NCBI RefSeq assembly: GCF_010093065.1
Contig: NZ_CP048113.1
Span: 2,542,001-2,606,000, forward strand
Length of the DNA stretch: 64,000 bases
Reading direction: 5' to 3'
DNA from: Chitinophaga agri
Lineage (GTDB): Bacteria; Bacteroidota; Bacteroidia; Chitinophagales; Chitinophagaceae
The notes below the pieces were generated by a model. It ran no database searches. It was not told the DNA's origin and saw only the letters and a list, made by a program, of their open reading frames with translations. Below, piece by piece: positions 8,540 to 18,275 of this stretch (its first letter is position 1; each line of letters starts with the position of its first letter). Both the position numbers and the translations under genes were made by a program.

Positions 8540-10240
8540 ATGCGTAGTGTTTTAATATTACTGGCTATTACCATTACCAGTGTGGCTTATGCTCAACAGC
8601 GTCCCGTGAAGAATGACGCATATCATTACAAAATTGAGAAACAGGTCATTGCTTCAAAAGGGGCGGTGGTATCGGCACATCCGCTGGCCAGTCAGGCGGG
8701 ACTTCAGATGCTGCAACAGGGCGGTAATGCCGTAGATGCTGCCATTGCCACGCAGCTGGCGCTGGCTGTTGTGTACCCGGCCGCAGGTAATCTTGGCGGA
8801 GGAGGGTTCCTCGTCGCACATCTGAAAGACGGTAAAGATATCGCGATTGACTACCGGGAAAAAGCACCGGCAGCGGCATCCAGGGATATGTACCTCGATA
8901 AAAAAGGTAATGCCAATACGGCATTGAGCCAGGATGGACATCTGGCATGCGGCGTACCAGGTACGGTAGCAGGACTATATACTTCACTGCCTTACGCGAG
9001 ACTAACCATGCAGCAGCTGATCGCACCTGCTATCCTGCTGGCCGAAAAGGGCTATGTGATCACGCAACGGGAGGCCAATGCACTGAACAGGAATCAGGAT
9101 AATTTTAAACGTTTAAATACCCAGGGCAACGCTTTTGTCAGGAACAGGGAATGGAAAGCAGGTGATACCCTGATACAAAAAGACCTTGCAGCGACATTGA
9201 AAAGGATCAGGGATAATGGCCGCGCGGGCTTCTATGAAGGAGAGACCGCCCGTCTGATCACAGCTGAAATGCAACGCGGACATGGTCTGATCACTACTGC
9301 TGACCTGAAGGCGTATGAAGCCAAAGAAAGGGCCGCCGTTACCTTTCCCTATAAAGCATACCAGGTCGTAACCATGCCCTTACCTTCCAGCGGAGGCGTG
9401 GCTTTACAGCAGATGATGGGAATGGCAGAGAAGTATCCGCTGAATGCATGGGGCTTTCATTCTGTATCAGCTATGCAGCTGATGATAGAAGTGGAACGCC
9501 GCGCCTATGCTGACAGAGCCAAATACCTGGGTGATCCGGACTTCGTAAAAGTTCCGGTAAAACAGCTGACATCAGCGGATTATCTGCATGCCCGCATGGA
9601 AGATTATGATCCCCAAAAGGCAGGTAGCAGTAAAGAGGTGACTGCCGGTATGGTATATGAAAGTAAGGAGACAACACACCTTTCCGTGATGGATGCAGAA
9701 GGAAATGCGGTATCAGTTACCACTACGCTGAATGGCGGTTATGGCTCCAAAGTAGTAGTGGGTGGAGCCGGCTTCTTCCTCAATAATGAAATGGACGACT
9801 TCAGTATAAAACCAGGTGTACCTAACATGTACGGACTGGTAGGTGCAGAAGCTAACGCAGTCGCTCCCGGCAAACGTATGCTGAGCTCCATGACGCCGAC
9901 GATCGTACTGAAAAAAGGAAAACCTTTTATTGTAACCGGTACACCAGGCGGCTCTACGATCATCACATCCGTCTTCCAGACACTGGTAAACCTCCTTGAG
10001 TTTAACTTATCAGCGCAACAGGCAGTAGATGCACCAAAGTTCCATCACCAATGGCTGCCGGATGAAGTAGTCGTAGAAGAAGACTTTGATCAGACACCGC
10101 TGGACGAGTTGAGACGGATGGGCTACAAAATAGAAAGAAGCAGTCCGATAGGCCGTGTTGAACTCATAAAGGTCAATGAAAGAGGTCAGCTGGAAGCAGT
10201 AGGCGATAAGAGAGGTGATGACAGTGCTGCCGGCTATTAA
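8540..10240 (+). CDS. ggt: Gamma-glutamyltransferase (glutathione hydrolase proenzyme)
   Basis: 566-residue N-terminal nucleophile hydrolase that cleaves gamma-glutamyl bonds of glutathione and related peptides in the periplasm. A signal peptide (MRSVLILLAITITSVAYAQ) precedes the large subunit, which has the NAVDAAIATQLALAVV and NLGGGGFLV signatures. Autocleavage should occur before T378 in KETTHLSVMD, the catalytic Thr that begins the small subunit; downstream GYGSK, GFFLNNEMDDF, LSSMTPTI and GTPGGSTII are the usual glutamate-binding motifs. Length fits the family. It heads a plus-strand run of five genes with gaps of 21, 5, 7 and 2 bases, so probably an operon. Start chosen at the ATG that begins the signal peptide. 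Confidence 0.95.
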   Translation: MRSVLILLAITITSVAYAQQRPVKNDAYHYKIEKQVIASKGAVVSAHPLASQAGLQMLQQGGNAVDAAIATQLALAVVYPAAGNLGGGGFLVAHLKDGKDIAIDYREKAPAAASRDMYLDKKGNANTALSQDGHLACGVPGTVAGLYTSLPYARLTMQQLIAPAILLAEKGYVITQREANALNRNQDNFKRLNTQGNAFVRNREWKAGDTLIQKDLAATLKRIRDNGRAGFYEGETARLITAEMQRGHGLITTADLKAYEAKERAAVTFPYKAYQVVTMPLPSSGGVALQQMMGMAEKYPLNAWGFHSVSAMQLMIEVERRAYADRAKYLGDPDFVKVPVKQLTSADYLHARMEDYDPQKAGSSKEVTAGMVYESKETTHLSVMDAEGNAVSVTTTLNGGYGSKVVVGGAGFFLNNEMDDFSIKPGVPNMYGLVGAEANAVAPGKRMLSSMTPTIVLKKGKPFIVTGTPGGSTIITSVFQTLVNLLEFNLSAQQAVDAPKFHHQWLPDEVVVEEDFDQTPLDELRRMGYKIERSSPIGRVELIKVNERGQLEAVGDKRGDDSAAGY

Positions 10241-10261
10241 CAACCAGTTAAATCATTTGTT

Positions 10262-10792
10262 ATGTTAGGAGAGATATTTCTGGATAGTGCCTTAAAGAGG
10301 CTGAACTATTACAAATCACTGGGTGACCAGACCATTGCCGTACTTACAGGAGAGCAGCTGCACTGGCAGCCGGAAGGAGCGCCTAACAGCATCTACCTGA
10401 TCATCAGACATATGAGTGGTAACATGCGGTCCCGCTGGACAGACTTTCTCCACAGCGATGGAGAAAAACCATGGCGTAACAGAGACACGGAATTTGAAGA
10501 AGACGATGCATCAGTCGCTGCTATCCGGCAGTTATGGGAAGACGGATGGACCTGTATGCTGGATGCAATTGCCGCCCTGACACCAGCAGACCTGGAGAAA
10601 ACCGTGTATATACGTAGCGAGCCGCACATAGTGCTTGACGCCATTAACAGGCAGCTGGCGCACATCCCCTATCATGTAGGACAAATTGTGTACATTGGTA
10701 AAATGATTAAAAAAGACGACTGGCAGAGTCTGTCCATTCCTAAAGGGAAATCGCAGGACTTTAACAACGATATGTTCGGAAAAAAACAGTAA
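10262..10792 (+). CDS. DUF1572 / DinB-like family protein
   Basis: 176 residues, second gene of the ggt operon. The protein matches the DUF1572 branch of the DinB/YfiT four-helix-bundle superfamily: LFLDSALKRLNYYK-type opening, IIRHMSGNMRSRWTDFL with the first His, and NRQLAHIPYHVGQIVYIGK with the paired His of the putative metal site. Members are small cytoplasmic metal-binding proteins; some related families are thiol transferases (bacillithiol or mycothiol dependent), which would be thematically close to gamma-glutamyltransferase, but that is inference only. Confidence 0.8.
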   Translation: MLGEIFLDSALKRLNYYKSLGDQTIAVLTGEQLHWQPEGAPNSIYLIIRHMSGNMRSRWTDFLHSDGEKPWRNRDTEFEEDDASVAAIRQLWEDGWTCMLDAIAALTPADLEKTVYIRSEPHIVLDAINRQLAHIPYHVGQIVYIGKMIKKDDWQSLSIPKGKSQDFNNDMFGKKQ

Positions 10793-10797
10793 TAACG

Positions 10798-11226
10798 ATG
10801 CAGATCCAAACAAGGATAACCATTTTTGCAGCTATAGTGGCTGTTGTACTCAGCGCCTGTAACAGCAGCCGTACAAACGAATTGCTCATACACAAGAAAT
10901 GGCGTGTATACGATGTTGTTGTGCCAGCTGACAATGCATATGATAACACACAGATCACACAGGCGATCGATCTGAAAAGAGGCTATTATACGAATGTGTA
11001 TTATCAGTTTCTTGACAATAACCTGTTCATCGCCACTATTGACAACAAACCAGATTCAGGCAAATATAAACTGCTGAGTAACGGTAAAGTGATATCTGTT
11101 ACCGGCGCCAATGGACTCCGTTCTTCTGAGAACCTGGTCACTGTCACCAAACTGGATGAGACACATTTTGACATGAAGGTAAAGTCCGGTGAATACTACT
11201 TTATTCTGAAAACAAAAGCTGAGTAA
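10798..11226 (+). CDS. Hypothetical lipoprotein
   Basis: 142 residues. Signal IFAAIVAVVLSAC with lipobox LSAC, so Cys-anchored. The mature part is beta-rich (WRVYDVVV, YYQFLDNNLFIATI, SGKYKLLSNGKVISVTG, FDMKVKSGEYYFILK), reminiscent of lipocalin-like Bacteroidota lipoproteins, although no diagnostic motif was seen. It starts 5 bases after the DUF1572 gene, so it is co-transcribed with it. Function unknown. Confidence 0.75.
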   Translation: MQIQTRITIFAAIVAVVLSACNSSRTNELLIHKKWRVYDVVVPADNAYDNTQITQAIDLKRGYYTNVYYQFLDNNLFIATIDNKPDSGKYKLLSNGKVISVTGANGLRSSENLVTVTKLDETHFDMKVKSGEYYFILKTKAE

Positions 11227-11233
11227 TACACGT

Positions 11234-12280
11234 ATGCAGGCACAGTTCACCCATACGACGCCCACCAGTACGACCCATATTGCCGGAAAAGAATATCTCT
11301 TCTTTTCCGGTTTTTCTTATCTGGGACTGCATAGTCATCCTGACTTCCAGGCGTTGCTGAAAGAAGGGATCGACCGGTATGGTACCGTGTTCATTTCATC
11401 CAGGATTGCCAATACCCGGCTGGAGCTGTACGAAGAACTGGAGCATGCGCTCGCTGTATTATTAAAGCAACAGTCGGCTGCCACCTTTTCATCAGGCTAC
11501 CTCGCTTCTCAGGCAGCGGCACAATATGCAGCCACACAAGGCGAACTACTATACGCACCCGGTGCACATCCGTCCCTGTGGACTGGTAAACCGGCCATAC
11601 CGACAGAGAGCTGGGCAGAATGGGCTGTCAAAACAACAGCAAAAGTAAATGCACATCCTGATCATACATTCGTGATCATTGCAGATGGCGTCAATCCATT
11701 GACCAGTACCATTAACGAATTCAGCTGGCTGAGCGCAATAAGACGACAGCTATTGGTCGTAACGGACGATTCGCATGGCATAGGAATTGTCTCAGAAGAA
11801 GGCAATGGTATTATCAGCCGTTTACCGCAACATGCGGCAGTGCGGTATCTCGTGGCAGCTTCACTGGCAAAGGCTTATAGTGCGCAGGGAGGAGTGATAG
11901 CCGGCCACGCAGCGGATATTGCTGCTATCAAAAGAACTACTTTGTTCACAGGAGCAACGCCGATGATGCCTGCCAATGCGTGGGCATTTCTGCAAAGCTT
12001 TCCGTTACATGCAAAACAGCGGGCGCTGTTGCAGCAGCAGATACAGTACTTTGAAAGGCTGACAGCAGATAAACCTTATCTGTATAACCCTTTTCATCTG
12101 CCTGTATTTCTGCTGAAAGGCCGTAACGGCATTGAGCAATACCTGCTGGACCATGACGTTATGATCTCTTCATTCGGGTATCCGCGTCCGGACAGCCCGG
12201 CCATCAACCGGATCATTGTTTCCGCCCAGCATACGGAAAAAGATCTCGAGGTATTGAATGCATTACTCATAAACCAATAG
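11234..12280 (+). CDS. PLP-dependent aminotransferase, AONS/KBL-like
   Basis: 348-residue fold-type I PLP enzyme related to the alpha-oxoamine synthases (8-amino-7-oxononanoate synthase, glycine C-acetyltransferase). Family landmarks are YLFFSGFSYLGLHSHPDF at the N-terminus, GSRIANTRLELYEELE-like substrate entry (ISSRIANTRLELYEELE), the DDSHGIGIV motif whose Asp contacts the pyridine nitrogen, and the Schiff-base Lys in ASLAKAYSAQGG. It is about 40 residues shorter than typical BioF. No bio genes are next to it; its operon partners are ggt and TraB-like, so BioF activity is not assured and it may be an uncharacterised paralog. Confidence 0.8.
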   Translation: MQAQFTHTTPTSTTHIAGKEYLFFSGFSYLGLHSHPDFQALLKEGIDRYGTVFISSRIANTRLELYEELEHALAVLLKQQSAATFSSGYLASQAAAQYAATQGELLYAPGAHPSLWTGKPAIPTESWAEWAVKTTAKVNAHPDHTFVIIADGVNPLTSTINEFSWLSAIRRQLLVVTDDSHGIGIVSEEGNGIISRLPQHAAVRYLVAASLAKAYSAQGGVIAGHAADIAAIKRTTLFTGATPMMPANAWAFLQSFPLHAKQRALLQQQIQYFERLTADKPYLYNPFHLPVFLLKGRNGIEQYLLDHDVMISSFGYPRPDSPAINRIIVSAQHTEKDLEVLNALLINQ

Positions 12281-12282
12281 GT

Positions 12283-13161
12283 ATGTTACTTAAAAAGATC
12301 GGTACGTTGCTGCTTTGCAGTTTCTCGTTGTTAACCGCCAATGCTCAGCAAAAAGCCAGAGAAAAGTCTTCGCTGTTGTGGGAGATCTCCGGTAAAGACC
12401 TCAAAAGTCCTTCCTGGCTGTATGGCACCATCCATATGATCTGTGCGGAAGACCTGCATTTTTCGCAGGCCACACAGGATGCACTAAAGAAAGTCAAATC
12501 ATTATACCTCGAAATCGATATGTCGGACCAGGAAGAGATGCAGTCCCTGCAATCGTCCCTGATGATGCCGGAAGGCTATTCGCTCAAAGCACTGGTGAGC
12601 GAAGCGGAATACAAGCAACTGGCTGACTGGTGCCAGGATTCACTCCATACCAACATCGCGGCACTCGACAGGTTCAAGCCGCTGGTACTGCTATCCCTGG
12701 TAGCAAGACAGCACTTTACCTCCAGCTGTCAGCACCCCGCCTCTTGCGAAGCAGAGCTGATGAAAATAGCCCAGACCCAACAGTTGCCGGTACATGGACT
12801 GGAGAAAGCGACAGACCAGGTGGCCATTTTCGACAGCATCCCTGATAAAGATGAGGCGCAGATGATCCTCAAAACGATCGGAGACCCTGTAAAAACACAG
12901 GAGATCTACAGTAAAATGATCAAAGCATACAAGGCACAGGATATTAATGCGCTCAGCGTATTGATGGCCGAGACTGAGGATATGGTCCAGTATAAAGATC
13001 TTCTGCTCGACCAGCGGAACCGCAACTGGGTGCCCATCATTGCCAGTGAAGCTGCGAAAGCACCTACCTTCTTTGCCGTAGGCGCCGGACATCTGGGTGG
13101 TAATACTGGTGTAATTGAGCTGTTACGCAAACAAGGTTATACTGTAAAGCCGATACAATAA
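12283..13161 (+). CDS. TraB/GumN family protein
   Basis: 292 residues with a signal peptide (MLLKKIGTLLLCSFSLLTANAQ), hence exported. TraB/GumN hallmarks are two GxxH-type motifs: WLYGTIHMI near residue 45 and FFAVGAGHLGGNTG near the C-terminus, with a conserved Glu-rich middle. The family is suggested to be a metalloprotease fold related to Tiki peptidases. Last gene of the ggt run, starting 2 bases after the PLP enzyme. No terminator was recognised after it. Confidence 0.85.
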   Translation: MLLKKIGTLLLCSFSLLTANAQQKAREKSSLLWEISGKDLKSPSWLYGTIHMICAEDLHFSQATQDALKKVKSLYLEIDMSDQEEMQSLQSSLMMPEGYSLKALVSEAEYKQLADWCQDSLHTNIAALDRFKPLVLLSLVARQHFTSSCQHPASCEAELMKIAQTQQLPVHGLEKATDQVAIFDSIPDKDEAQMILKTIGDPVKTQEIYSKMIKAYKAQDINALSVLMAETEDMVQYKDLLLDQRNRNWVPIIASEAAKAPTFFAVGAGHLGGNTGVIELLRKQGYTVKPIQ

Positions 13162-13304
13162 ATTGTTAAATCATTGCTATAATTCCCCGTATACAGACTA
13201 GCAGCGCGGCTCCTGCGTTCTCATTGGAATGCCATCAACACTACCGGACCAATAAATCGTTGTTCCCACAGACTATTCAGCTATGGACTATGGACTAATT
13301 CAAC

Positions 13305-13312
13305 TATTTTTG
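13305..13312 (+). promoter_or_regulatory. -7 promoter box upstream of tamB (TATTTTTG)
   Basis: Exact TAnnTTTG. Predicted transcription start near 13,319 leaves only about 13 bases before the CTG codon that begins the KKVRKILL membrane anchor. Confidence 0.55.
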
Positions 13313-13331
13313 CCGGATTAAATCTCGCTGC

Positions 13332-16300
13332 CTGAAAAAAGTACGTAAAATATTACTTGTTATCCTCCTGAGTTTACTCGGGCTTGTTATTCTGACAGGC
13401 GTCCTTGTGAATATTCCGGTCGTGCAGAATTTCCTTGTGCATGAAGCGACAAGCCGGTTATCTGAACAACTGAAGACAAAGGTGGAAATAGAACATGTCG
13501 ATATACGGCTGTTCAACAGTCTGCGGTTGGAAGGTACGCTGATCGAAGACCGCCATAAAGACACCCTGCTTTATGCCCGGGTACTGCAGTTACGTATTAC
13601 TGACTGGTTCTTTTTTCAGGAGAAGCCGGTATTGAAATTCATCGGTCTGGAAGATGCGGATGTGAACCTGATACGGCACAGGAATGATTCTTTATGGAAC
13701 TATCAGTTTATCATAGATGAATTCAGTGTCCCGGCAGATACCACGCACAGGAAGAAGGAAGGCAGTGGCGGCGTATCCCTCGATCTGCGTAAAACTGACC
13801 TGCGTAATGTACGTGTTAATCAGATCGACGCCTGGATCGGTGAAGATATGCGTATTGCGGCTAAACGCATTTATCTCGATGCGAAGAATATAGACCTGAA
13901 TCTGCATAACATTGACATACAGGAAGTGACGCTTGATAAACCTACGTTTATCATTACCCGGTATCCCGCCTCCCCTCTCCGTAAAAAGAGACCGGCGCCA
14001 CCTGCACCTGAACTTGCAGACACAGCTGCTATCCCGGCATTACGCTGGAACAGCGCTAACTGGAAATTGCTGGTAAAAGAGATCTCCATCAAAGACGGTA
14101 CATTAGGCGTGGATGATCTGGAAGACCCTACGCCAGTAGATGAAGGTTATTTTGCACCGAATCATATCCGCTTTAATAATATCAACCTGGCGCTGACCAA
14201 TACCAGTATAGTCAAAGACAGCATCCTGGGTGATCTTACGATGAGTACAAAGGAACGGAGTGGGTTCCAGGTAAAGAAACTGACCGCCCGTTTTAAAATG
14301 TCACCGGTGGAAATGGAGTTCTCTCACATGGACCTGCTGACCAACCGTAGCCATCTCAGGGACTATTACACCATGCAGTATGCAGATATCAGTGACATGA
14401 ACGACTATGTGAATGCGGTGTATATGCGCGCACATATCGTCAACAGTAAGCTGCATTCTGACGATATCGCCTATTTCGCACCGATACTGTCCGACTGGAA
14501 AAAAGAGATCTTACTGAACGGTGATGCAAGAGGTCCGGTGAGCAACCTGAAAGCAAACAATATAGAACTACAGGCAGGTACTACCACCCGGCTACTGGGA
14601 GGTGTTGAACTGCGTGGACTACCGGATATTAATAACACCTCCATTGATTTCCATGCGGATGAACTGATCACAACGGGTGCTGATATCATCAGTATCGCGC
14701 CTGAGTTAAAGAATACCGAACCGCTGCAACTCGACCGGCTGACCAATATCCGCTTTGCGGGAAGTTTTACCGGATTCGTGAGTGACTTCGTTGCTTACGG
14801 TAAGTTCCAGACAAACCTGGGTAACCTGAACTCGGATATTAACTTCAAGACAAACAGGGACGTACCGGTGTATTCAGGTAGTCTGACCACCGACGCCTTC
14901 AATGTAGGAAAACTGCTGGACGTACCCGAACTGACCAGTATATCCCTCAATGCGAAGCTGAACGGGGAAGGTTTTAACTTCAAAACATTGAAAGCAGCGG
15001 TTGACGCAGATGTACAGCAGATCACCGTGAACGGTTACTCCTACAGTAATATCAAGACGAAGGGGGACATGAACCGTAAGTTCTTCAATGGTTCCCTGAT
15101 AGCCAATGACCCTAATCTCGACATGGACTTTGCCGGTACGATCGACTTCAATGAAACGGTGCCGGTGTTTGATTTTGATGCGGACATCCGTCATAGCAAC
15201 CTGCGTGCCTTACAGCTGACCAAAGATTCCATCGTCTTACAGGCACAACTGGCACTCAACTTTGCGGGTAGCAATATTGATAACTTTAATGGGTCTGCCA
15301 GGGTTTATAATGTGTCATTGTTCAAAGATCAGCGGAGACTGGAATTTGACTCCCTGAATGTATCCACACACGTTGAAAATAATGAGAAGGTACTGGCGAT
15401 ACAGGGTAGTGAGATCGGCGGTTATGTGAAAGGTAATTATAGTTTCATGCAATTACCAGCCGCATTTCAGCTGCTGGCGAACAAATATTATCCCAGCTAT
15501 TTCCCTACTGCCCCTAAAGACAGTATCCGGCAGAATTTCTCCTTTGCCTTTAACCTTGGTAACGTAGACAAACTGATCCGCGGATTCACCAAAGATATTT
15601 CCGGATTTGACAATTCCACTATACAGGGAGCGCTGAACACGATCAATGGTGGACTTTCCCTGAACGTGAATGTGCCACTGGCCTCTTACAGGAACTTCCA
15701 TTTTGAGGACCTGCAGCTGAAGAGTACCGGTAACTTCAATAAGATCGATATCAGTACCAGTATAGGTAAAGTCTCTTCCGGCGATAAGGTGTGGCTGCAA
15801 CATCCGTTGATCCTGGCTAATTCCGGCAAGGACACTTCCTATATCAAAGTAGACCTGCAGGCAGGGGACTCCTCTACCCTCGACGGTTTCTATGCCAGAG
15901 TGGTAACGGTGGCCGAAGGTATAAAAGTGAATTTCCTGAACAGTGCCTTTACCGTCAATGAGCGGCAATGGAATGTCACTCCGGGTAATGAGATCTACTG
16001 GAGTAAAGACTTCCTGACGATCAACAACCTGCAGGTAACCAGGAATGAACAAAGTATTACGGTGGAAACCAATGAGTTCAATCCGGATGAGTCCCGATTC
16101 CTCATAAACCTGAAGAACCTGAATCTGGCGGACGTCATTCCTTCCCAGGTGACCAGCATGCGTATAGAAGGTTTTGCAGATGGCAGGCTCGACATCTCCG
16201 ACCCTACACATAATCTTGCCGTAGAAGCTAATATCACGACCAGTGAATTACGCATAGACAATGACTCTATCGGACTCGTAACTTTTGAAGGCAGTTATCA

Positions 16301-18137
16301 GCAGGAGACAGATGACGTCACCTTTGCCGTGCGTTCAGAGAACAAGGGTAAGAACTTCTTCGCAGAAGGGCTGGTAGGTGTATCGGAAACCAATAACCGC
16401 CTGGAAGCCAATGTGGAGTTTAATGGAACGTCCCTTAGTGTACTGGACCGTTTTGTGAATGAATATGTGACGGAGCTGAAAGGCAACCTCACCGGCAACC
16501 TTAAAGTAGCTGGTACGACCAAAGTACCATCCGTACGAGGTAACCTGCGGGCAGATAATGTAGGCGTCAGGGTCTTGTACCTGGGTACAAATTATACCAT
16601 TCCAAAACTCAACGTGAATATAGATGACAACCTGATCGAGTTTGGCAACTTTACGATCGTTGATAAGAATAATAGTAAGGCCAGTGCCAGCGGCTATATC
16701 TCGCATGACCATTTTAATAACCTGAACTTCGACTTTGACGTGAATGCCCGCAACTTCGTATTCCTGAATACAGGTGCGGCAGACAGTGACCTGTTCTATG
16801 GAGAAGTGATATCCGATGGTAAGGTGTATTTCTCCGGACCACTCCAGGATCTGCAATTACGTATACAGGCCAGACCGGGCAAAGGCACACACTTCTATCT
16901 GCCATTATCTGACAGTAAAGACATCGGCCGGTCCGACTATATCACATTTAAGACCTATGGAACGGAGCTGAAAGAAGAGAAGAAAAAGAAGAAAGATAAC
17001 GTCAAGCTGAATGTAAAGCTGGATATTTCAGCCACACCAGATGCGCAGATCGATGTGATCATGGATGCCGCTTCCGGTGATATGATCACGGCGAATGGTA
17101 CCGGTAATCTGCAGATCATGGTTAATACCGAAGGAGATTTTAACATGTTCGGTAATTACGAGATCAATAGTGGTGAATATATCTTCTCCTTACAAAGGCT
17201 GACCAGCTGGAAGTTTAAAATCGACAGGAACAGTACCATTACCTGGAACGGCGATCCGACAGAAGCGAAGGTGGACATCCATGCGAAATACAATTTACCC
17301 AAAGTCAGTCTGTACAACCTGGTAGGTACCGCATCTACGGCGAGTGACAAACTGGCTACCCGTACAGAAAGTGTGGACATCCTGATCAACCTGCGTAATG
17401 AGCTGATGAAGCCAGACATTACCTACGAGATCAATCTGCCGAATGTAGGTTCCCTGGCCTATGAGAGCGGCGTAGCGGCTAAGCTGCGTGAGATCAACCA
17501 GGACCAGAACAAGGCGCTCCAGCAGATGGCGGGACTGCTGCTGTTCAATCAGTTCCTGCCGGAAGACCCTAACTCGGCCGGCGGTGCAAACGTGGCTACC
17601 ACAGGTAAAAACAGTGTGGGACAAGCATTGAGTGCCCAGGCATCTGCCATTCTGAATAATATCACCGGCGTGCTGCTTAAGAACAGCGGTATCGGTATAA
17701 ACGTCAACTATCGCGCCTATAATATTGGGAATCAGGACAATGCCTCCCTTGACCGTAACCAGGTAAGTGCGGGTGTGACCAGTAACCTGTATAACAACAG
17801 GATCAGGTTGTATGTAGGCGGTGACTATGACTGGGGTAAAGCCAATACTTCGGCCAATGCGAACCGCTTTGCGGGAGACTTCCGTGCAGAATACCTCCTG
17901 ACACCGGAAGGCCGTCTCCGTATCAATGCATTTAGTAAGTCAGATTATGATGTATATAACCTGGTGAACCGTAACAAGGCAGGTCTGGGGATATCTTATA
18001 TACGTGAGTATAATAAGTTCTCTGAGCTGTTCAATGAGCGTAACAGAAGGAGGATGCTGGATTCGATGCGAAGAGCGGAAGCCGCCAGACAGGAAGAGCG
18101 GGAGAAGGAAGACAGTGTAAAGAGAATGGGGAATTAG
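13332..18137 (+). CDS. tamB: TamB-like translocation/assembly module protein
   Basis: About 1,600 residues. A membrane anchor (KKVRKILLVILLSLLGLVIL) is followed by very long repetitive beta structure (AsmA/TamB type) and a C-terminal TamB/DUF490 domain ending with barrel-like strands and a charged coil (RMLDSMRRAEAARQEEREKE). The family forms a lipid-conducting or beta-barrel-assembly-assisting bridge from inner to outer membrane. The frame is open from 13,299, but no ATG, GTG or TTG precedes the anchor: the only one, GTG at 13,407, would remove the anchor. I therefore take the CTG at 13,332, preceded by a good -7 box; ATT at 13,317 is another option. A sequencing error here would also explain it. 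The gene is isolated. Confidence 0.85.
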   Translation: MKKVRKILLVILLSLLGLVILTGVLVNIPVVQNFLVHEATSRLSEQLKTKVEIEHVDIRLFNSLRLEGTLIEDRHKDTLLYARVLQLRITDWFFFQEKPVLKFIGLEDADVNLIRHRNDSLWNYQFIIDEFSVPADTTHRKKEGSGGVSLDLRKTDLRNVRVNQIDAWIGEDMRIAAKRIYLDAKNIDLNLHNIDIQEVTLDKPTFIITRYPASPLRKKRPAPPAPELADTAAIPALRWNSANWKLLVKEISIKDGTLGVDDLEDPTPVDEGYFAPNHIRFNNINLALTNTSIVKDSILGDLTMSTKERSGFQVKKLTARFKMSPVEMEFSHMDLLTNRSHLRDYYTMQYADISDMNDYVNAVYMRAHIVNSKLHSDDIAYFAPILSDWKKEILLNGDARGPVSNLKANNIELQAGTTTRLLGGVELRGLPDINNTSIDFHADELITTGADIISIAPELKNTEPLQLDRLTNIRFAGSFTGFVSDFVAYGKFQTNLGNLNSDINFKTNRDVPVYSGSLTTDAFNVGKLLDVPELTSISLNAKLNGEGFNFKTLKAAVDADVQQITVNGYSYSNIKTKGDMNRKFFNGSLIANDPNLDMDFAGTIDFNETVPVFDFDADIRHSNLRALQLTKDSIVLQAQLALNFAGSNIDNFNGSARVYNVSLFKDQRRLEFDSLNVSTHVENNEKVLAIQGSEIGGYVKGNYSFMQLPAAFQLLANKYYPSYFPTAPKDSIRQNFSFAFNLGNVDKLIRGFTKDISGFDNSTIQGALNTINGGLSLNVNVPLASYRNFHFEDLQLKSTGNFNKIDISTSIGKVSSGDKVWLQHPLILANSGKDTSYIKVDLQAGDSSTLDGFYARVVTVAEGIKVNFLNSAFTVNERQWNVTPGNEIYWSKDFLTINNLQVTRNEQSITVETNEFNPDESRFLINLKNLNLADVIPSQVTSMRIEGFADGRLDISDPTHNLAVEANITTSELRIDNDSIGLVTFEGSYQQETDDVTFAVRSENKGKNFFAEGLVGVSETNNRLEANVEFNGTSLSVLDRFVNEYVTELKGNLTGNLKVAGTTKVPSVRGNLRADNVGVRVLYLGTNYTIPKLNVNIDDNLIEFGNFTIVDKNNSKASASGYISHDHFNNLNFDFDVNARNFVFLNTGAADSDLFYGEVISDGKVYFSGPLQDLQLRIQARPGKGTHFYLPLSDSKDIGRSDYITFKTYGTELKEEKKKKKDNVKLNVKLDISATPDAQIDVIMDAASGDMITANGTGNLQIMVNTEGDFNMFGNYEINSGEYIFSLQRLTSWKFKIDRNSTITWNGDPTEAKVDIHAKYNLPKVSLYNLVGTASTASDKLATRTESVDILINLRNELMKPDITYEINLPNVGSLAYESGVAAKLREINQDQNKALQQMAGLLLFNQFLPEDPNSAGGANVATTGKNSVGQALSAQASAILNNITGVLLKNSGIGINVNYRAYNIGNQDNASLDRNQVSAGVTSNLYNNRIRLYVGGDYDWGKANTSANANRFAGDFRAEYLLTPEGRLRINAFSKSDYDVYNLVNRNKAGLGISYIREYNKFSELFNERNRRRMLDSMRRAEAARQEEREKEDSVKRMGN

Positions 18138-18275
18138 GAGTTGTAGTGCAGCGAAGATTGGTTCGAAATTGACATGCAATGTCATAATAAATAAAAGGCG
18201 TCCATTATAAGTGGACGCCTTTTATTTTATATGCAGAAAGCTGAAGTCGTAATTCCCGATTCCTGATTTCCCGAC
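18127..18275. repeat. Dispersed GGAATTAGG-type inverted repeat, copy 1
   Basis: GGGAATTAGGAGTTGTAG just after tamB and AATTCCCGATTCCTGATTTC just before the ribBA stop form diverged inverted arms around the terminator. Same motif as in the intergenic regions at 28,591-28,850 and 49,081-49,165. Confidence 0.45.
18193..18223. terminator. Bidirectional terminator, tamB / ribBA
   Basis: Stem AAAAGGCGTCCA / TGGACGCCTTTT with a 7-base loop between two convergent genes. Confidence 0.92.

Noticed and set aside
15453..16211. 252-codon minus-strand ORF inside tamB
   Set aside because: Antisense shadow of the repetitive beta region; composition odd and no signal or family feature.
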